A stretch of 8,305 nt of DNA, from positions 1 to 8,305 of the forward strand of contig CAZBPZ010000070.1 in assembly GCA_964493955.1 (NCBI GenBank). Reading direction: 5' to 3'. The notes under the pieces are model-generated. The model did no database searches, was not told where the DNA came from, and was given only the letters and a program-made list of their open reading frames with translations. Positions 4,924 through 8,305 of this stretch are shown in pieces (positions within the stretch are counted from its first letter, which is position 1; every line of letters starts with the position of its first letter). A program made the position numbers and the translations under genes. The DNA comes from CAZBPZ01 sp964493955. GTDB lineage: Bacteria; Chloroflexota; Dehalococcoidia; Dehalococcoidales; Fen-1064.

Positions 4924-7545
4924 ATGAAGACATTCGGTAAAGTAGCAGTAGTAGCAGTTACTGCCCTGCTGACGCTGAGCCTGGTGCTGTCCAATGTCCT
5001 GGCAGCTTATACCCCCGCCACCGGTTGGACCAAGTACAGCGGCGCTCTCAGCATGGGCAACCAGCGGCTTGTCCTTGATGGCACCGTCATCAAGGACGGG
5101 GCCACCTACAAGATGTGGTTTACCCGCGTCAAGCTGAACGAATCGGTCAGCCAGGTAATTGACAAGCTCGGTAACCTGAGTCCGGCCACCCTTGCCCAGG
5201 ACATGGTGGACCTGGACCTCAACGATTTTCTCAACCATCTCTCCGGCCTGAGTGCGGCCAACGTCTTTGCCTTCCTCAACAGCCTGACCACCGTCATCGG
5301 CTACGCCACCTCGACTGACGGTGTTACCTGGACAATCCAGGACGCCGAGGTCCTGGCCGGCGGTACGGGGCTGCACCAGGGTGTGGGCACACCAACCGTC
5401 ATCAAGGACGGTACCACCTACAAGATGTGGTACACCCGGGCCGAAACAGACCTGACACAGGCCACGCTGGCCACCCTCCTCACCAAGCTGGGCGGTTCTA
5501 CCAGTGACCGCAAAGCCGCCATCCAGGACCTGATTGCCAAGAACCGCACCGTCATCGGCTACGCTACCTCAACCGACGGCATCAACTGGACGGTGCAGAA
5601 CAACCAGGTGCTGCCCTCGGTTGACACCAGCCTGGCCAGCAGTGCCGCCGCGCCTTCCGTACTCTACGACGGCACCACCTACCGGATGTGGTTTACCCGC
5701 CTCCAGTCGGACCTGACCGCCGCCCAGTGGGCCACCGTCCTGACAGACACGGGCAGCTTCAACCTGGCCGCCGTACGCAACCTGTTTGATGGCTCCTCAA
5801 CCACAATTGCTTATGCCACGTCGCCAGACGGCACGAACTGGACGATACAGGACCCCAACGTGCTGCCCGGCGGTGCCGCCGCCTTCTGGCAGGGGGCAGC
5901 CGCGCCCAGCGTTGTTGCCTCCGGCGGCACCTACGAAATGTGGTACACCCGGGGTAATACCAACCTCAACCTCACCACGGCGCAGAACATCCTCACCGCC
6001 ACCAATGCCCTGGGGATTGCCGGCCTCTGGAACTCCCTGGACAACAACGGCGTCGTCCAGTTCCTGACAGACCTGGCCGCCAAGGATACCACCAGCCTGC
6101 GGGGCTACCTGGGCAACACCGGTAGTGTCATCGGCTATGCCACCTCCCCCGACGGAGCTACCTGGACGGTGCAGGCCGCTAACGACCTGACCGGCCCGGG
6201 CACCAACCTGTGGAACAGCGTCGGCAACCCGACGGTGGTTGAAGAGTTTGGCACCTACCACATCTGGTATGCCGAGGGTATCCCGAGCCTCACCCTGCAG
6301 GCGGTACTGGATATAGTACTGGGGAACGATTTCCCCATCGGCATGGCGGTCTATAGCCCGCCAATCATCGGGGCACCACCGCCACCACCCGCCCCCGAAC
6401 CGGGCACAACTGACGTGAGCGACGTTGTCAGTCCGGAGGGTGTCTTCCAGGCCCCGGTCGAGGCCCCATCCGATGACGGGGTCGCCGCCGTGGTAATCCC
6501 CGAGGGCACGGTGGGCCTGACGGCCGAAGGCGAGCCGCTCGAGGAGGTTATTGTCCAGCGCATGGAGGAACCCCCACCCCCACCGCCCACCGCCGCCCGC
6601 GTTGGCCTGGCCTACAGTTTCGGGCCGGAGGGGGCCACCTTCGACCCGCCAGTAACAATTACCATCAGCTATGACCCGGCCAGCCTGCCACCCGGCTTTG
6701 ACGAGACGAAGCTGACACTGGCAGTCTGGGACGAGGCAACCGGCGAGTGGGTTGACGTGCCGACTACGGTTGACACGGTCAACAAGACCCTGTCAACCCG
6801 GGTCTCGCACTTCTCCATCTATGCCGCGCTGGCACCGCAGACCCCGGCCTCATTTACCATCAGCCAGCTCACGATAACCCCGGCCGAGGTCGAGGCGGGT
6901 GAAGAGGTCACCGTCAGCGTCAATGTGACCAACGAGGGTGACCTGGCCGGTACCTACCTGCTGGAGCTCAAGATAGACGGTGTGGTAGTGGCCGCCAAGG
7001 AAATCAGCCTGGGCGGTGGTCAGAGTGTCACCGTACCCTTCACGGTGACACGGGACGTTGGCGGCACCTATGCCGTCAGCATCAACGGCCTGACCGGCAC
7101 CTTCAAGGTCAAAGAGGTGCCCCCGCCGCCGCCTGCCCCGCAGGCCGACATCGTGGTAGGTAACCTCCAGATAGCCCCGCTGACCGTTGAGCCGGGCCAG
7201 GCCGCTACCGTGAGTGTTGACATCACCAACCGCGGCGACGCCGCTGGTACCATCCAGGTGAAGCTACTGGTCAATGGTCAGGTGGAGCAGACCAAGACGG
7301 TAACGGTCGGCCCGGGGGCAAAGCAGACCGTGACCTTCTCAGTCTCCAAGGCGGCCGCCGGCAGTTACCGTATCGAGGTTGAAGGCCTGGTGGCCACCCT
7401 GACCGTGAAAGCCGTGGAAGAGGTACCACCCGCCCCGGCCCCCACCAACTGGGCGCTCATCGGTGGTATTATCGGCGGGGTGGTGGTCGTCATCGCCGCC
7501 GTGGTGGCCTTTATCCTGATTCGCCGCCGCCGGCTGGGCATGTAA
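4924..7545 (+). CDS. Secreted, membrane-anchored surface protein: five-blade propeller repeats, ZU5-like domain, two CARDB-like domains
   Basis: An 873-residue cysteine-free surface protein. ATG at 4924 follows GGAGG by 5 nt; ATG at 4921 and a GTG at 4885 fit worse. Residues 1-27 are a signal peptide (MKTFGKVAVVAVTALLTLSL, cleavage near VLA/AYT). Residues 28-479 hold five units of the type GTTYKMWYTR ... VIGYATSTDG..WT, resembling five-bladed GH43/GH32/GH130-like propellers; IGMAVYSPP probably closes the ring. Residues 69-123, 173-209, 260-293 and 344-401 are inserts with helix-like Leu/Ala spacing. Residues 505-636 resemble a ZU5-like beta domain (VVIPEGTVGLTAEGEPLEEV, FGPEGATFDPPVTITISYD, VSHFSIYAAL). 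Residues 642-729 and 742-829 are CARDB-like, and 844-866 form a membrane helix followed by RRRR. Proline-rich linkers lie at 484-492, 550-555, 733-739 and 835-840. A glycan-binding or adhesive role is possible; no catalytic residues can be assigned and the function is unknown. Confidence 0.85.
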   Translation: MKTFGKVAVVAVTALLTLSLVLSNVLAAYTPATGWTKYSGALSMGNQRLVLDGTVIKDGATYKMWFTRVKLNESVSQVIDKLGNLSPATLAQDMVDLDLNDFLNHLSGLSAANVFAFLNSLTTVIGYATSTDGVTWTIQDAEVLAGGTGLHQGVGTPTVIKDGTTYKMWYTRAETDLTQATLATLLTKLGGSTSDRKAAIQDLIAKNRTVIGYATSTDGINWTVQNNQVLPSVDTSLASSAAAPSVLYDGTTYRMWFTRLQSDLTAAQWATVLTDTGSFNLAAVRNLFDGSSTTIAYATSPDGTNWTIQDPNVLPGGAAAFWQGAAAPSVVASGGTYEMWYTRGNTNLNLTTAQNILTATNALGIAGLWNSLDNNGVVQFLTDLAAKDTTSLRGYLGNTGSVIGYATSPDGATWTVQAANDLTGPGTNLWNSVGNPTVVEEFGTYHIWYAEGIPSLTLQAVLDIVLGNDFPIGMAVYSPPIIGAPPPPPAPEPGTTDVSDVVSPEGVFQAPVEAPSDDGVAAVVIPEGTVGLTAEGEPLEEVIVQRMEEPPPPPPTAARVGLAYSFGPEGATFDPPVTITISYDPASLPPGFDETKLTLAVWDEATGEWVDVPTTVDTVNKTLSTRVSHFSIYAALAPQTPASFTISQLTITPAEVEAGEEVTVSVNVTNEGDLAGTYLLELKIDGVVVAAKEISLGGGQSVTVPFTVTRDVGGTYAVSINGLTGTFKVKEVPPPPPAPQADIVVGNLQIAPLTVEPGQAATVSVDITNRGDAAGTIQVKLLVNGQVEQTKTVTVGPGAKQTVTFSVSKAAAGSYRIEVEGLVATLTVKAVEEVPPAPAPTNWALIGGIIGGVVVVIAAVVAFILIRRRRLGM
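5077..6360 (+). repeat. Five propeller-blade coding repeats
   Basis: The core unit recurs at 5077-5127 (partial first blade), 5293-5439, 5551-5700, 5803-5952 and 6127-6273, with a closing strand at 6337-6360. Each full unit runs from (V/T)I(G/A)YATS to MWYTR or a variant, with P(T/S)V...GTTY before the Trp. DNA identity between the starts of units 2 and 3 is high (CACCGTCATCGGCTACGC at 5289 and 5549), which suggests duplication. Inserts between units are 5128-5292, 5440-5550, 5701-5802, 5953-6126 and 6274-6336. Confidence 0.8.
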
Positions 7546-7585
7546 CGGACCGCACCCGCCGCCAGGCACGGAGATAAACTCAAGG

Positions 7586-7614
7586 AAGGGAGGAGCCCAG
7601 GGCTCCTCCCTTTT
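7586..7614 (+). terminator. Probable intrinsic terminator after the propeller gene
   Basis: The arms AAGGGAGGAGCC (7586-7597) and GGCTCCTCCCTT (7601-7612) are perfectly complementary around a 3-base loop and end in TTTT (7611-7614). The T-tract is short, so read-through into the next gene, which starts 12 bp later, is plausible. Confidence 0.72.
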
Positions 7615-7626
7615 CCGCATGGTGAA

Positions 7627-8305
7627 TTGAAACAACCGCTCTCTGCGAGGCTGTCCCTCATCGGCCGGCGTACCGCCGCGGCGGTGCTGCTGGCGGTGGC
7701 GCTGACGCTAGCCACCGCCTCGCCCGCCCTGGCCTTCAACCTGAATGACTACTTCACCTACTCCTACAGCATCAGCCTGAGCACCAACGAGGTCTGGAGG
7801 GACGAGACATTCGCCGCCACAGTCTCCGGCCAGGCGACCTGTAAGAAGAGCCTGCCGGTCTCCCCCAGTGCCGTCTCCGTGACCGGCAGGATGGTAGCCC
7901 GCCACGGGCCGACGGGCACCCGGGTAGTCCTCAACCCCGGCTACACCCTGGAGCTACTGTCCTTCCCTTCCAAACCGGGCGAAACGGTGCAGGCCAGCGC
8001 CACCGTTCCCCTGGTGTTCCCACCGGGTAGCCCCTCCGGCAGCTACACCCTCGTGGGTGAGGTGGTAGAGGCCAGGGCAAAGATACTCTGGGCGTGGGTA
8101 TCGGTGAAACAGTACGTACCGTCGTCGCGGGAGGCCGGCACGGTTGAATACCACGGCGAGGACGAGCCACCCCCCGGTTCACCGGAGCGGGTCACCGACG
8201 CCGGCGGCCGCTTCCCGGAGGACACGACCGTCCGGACAGAGGACAACCGCCTCAGGCTCCATATCCGGGCCGGGACAACCGGGCGGACAGCCACGGGCCG
8301 TCCTC
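7627..8305 (+). CDS. Secreted surface protein, 3' end outside the window
   Basis: An open frame of 226 codons that runs off the right edge. The start taken is TTG at 7627, because it gives a complete signal peptide: basic n-region (MKQPLSARLSLIGRRT), hydrophobic AAAVLLAVALTLATA and cleavage near SPALA/FN. Its Shine-Dalgarno is poor (GGTGA almost touching the TTG), so the start is uncertain. Residues 37-165 appear to be a beta-rich extracellular domain (NDYFTYSYSISLS, YTLELLSFPSKPGETVQASA, GSPSGSYTLVGEV) that I do not recognise as a named family; it has one visible Cys (C72). After a Pro/Glu/Gly-rich linker (about 177-187), LHIRAGTTGRTATGRP resembles the opening VVIPEGTVGLTAEGEP of the ZU5-like domain in the upstream protein. 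The two genes are probably functionally linked and may share a transcript if the intervening terminator leaks. Confidence 0.78.
   Translation, partial: MKQPLSARLSLIGRRTAAAVLLAVALTLATASPALAFNLNDYFTYSYSISLSTNEVWRDETFAATVSGQATCKKSLPVSPSAVSVTGRMVARHGPTGTRVVLNPGYTLELLSFPSKPGETVQASATVPLVFPPGSPSGSYTLVGEVVEARAKILWAWVSVKQYVPSSREAGTVEYHGEDEPPPGSPERVTDAGGRFPEDTTVRTEDNRLRLHIRAGTTGRTATGRP

Noticed and set aside
4879..5376. 165-residue minus-strand frame antisense to the propeller gene
   Set aside because: It is antisense to a clearly structured coding region with signal peptide and repeats, and has no motif or ribosome-binding context of its own.
5077..6360. Possible CRISPR array or tandem DNA repeat
   Set aside because: The repeats are in frame, 215-325 bp apart and diverged at synonymous sites; they encode propeller blades, not repeat-spacer units.
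7619..7630. Mini-ORF ATG GTG AAT TGA overlapping the TTG start of the second surface gene
   Set aside because: It has no Shine-Dalgarno and is short enough to arise by chance, unlike the leader ORF at 4562-4576.
7339..7739. Minus-strand frames over the propeller gene 3' end and terminator
   Set aside because: They oppose a membrane anchor and a signal peptide that are both well formed on the plus strand and cross the terminator hairpin.
7630..7740. Twin-arginine (Tat) signal in the second surface protein
   Set aside because: Two adjacent Arg residues are present (IGRRTAAAV) but the F-L-K part of the Tat motif is missing; an ordinary Sec signal is the better reading.

Overview
The window is GC-rich bacterial DNA in two blocks transcribed away from each other across a roughly 400-bp control region (about 4480-4920). 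Everything left of it is on the minus strand and everything right of it is on the plus strand. The gene mix suggests Chloroflexota, probably a Dehalococcoidia-like lineage: a cobalamin-riboswitch-controlled corrinoid uptake gene, frequent TTG/GTG starts, and large CARDB-containing, tail-anchored surface proteins typical of an envelope without an outer membrane. This placement is inference from style and content; no taxonomic marker gene was compared.

Minus-strand block, read right to left in transcription order. A promoter (about 4755-4784) leads into a cobalamin riboswitch aptamer, a four-codon ORF with a perfect Shine-Dalgarno, and an intrinsic terminator. Next come a lipoprotein substrate-binding protein of the BtuF type and, after a strong hairpin, a histidine phosphatase that in this setting is a good candidate for alpha-ribazole phosphatase (CobC). 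These two fit corrinoid capture and cobalamin nucleotide-loop assembly or salvage. No BtuC/BtuD permease or ATPase genes are in the window. Further left is a compact housekeeping cluster: thymidylate kinase (tmk), ribonuclease HII (rnhB) and a YraN/UPF0102 protein, the last two overlapping by ATGA. A TauE/SafE-family permease with its own promoter follows, then a tRNA-Ala(TGC) with its own promoter and an encoded CCA end.

Plus-strand block. A promoter with a perfect TTGACA box drives an 873-residue cysteine-free secreted protein. It has a signal peptide and five propeller-like repeats, four of which are followed by 34-58 residue insertions and the fifth by a shorter one. A ZU5-like beta domain, two CARDB-like domains, proline-rich linkers and a C-terminal membrane anchor follow. 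A terminator-like hairpin comes next. Only 12 bp later a second secreted protein starts, cut by the window edge; its last visible residues look like the start of the same ZU5-like domain. The two may form a surface-protein module.

The points most worth a second look are the riboswitch leader with its mini-ORF and competing hairpins, the propeller protein with inserts in every blade, and the symmetrical sequence elements in the divergent promoter region.
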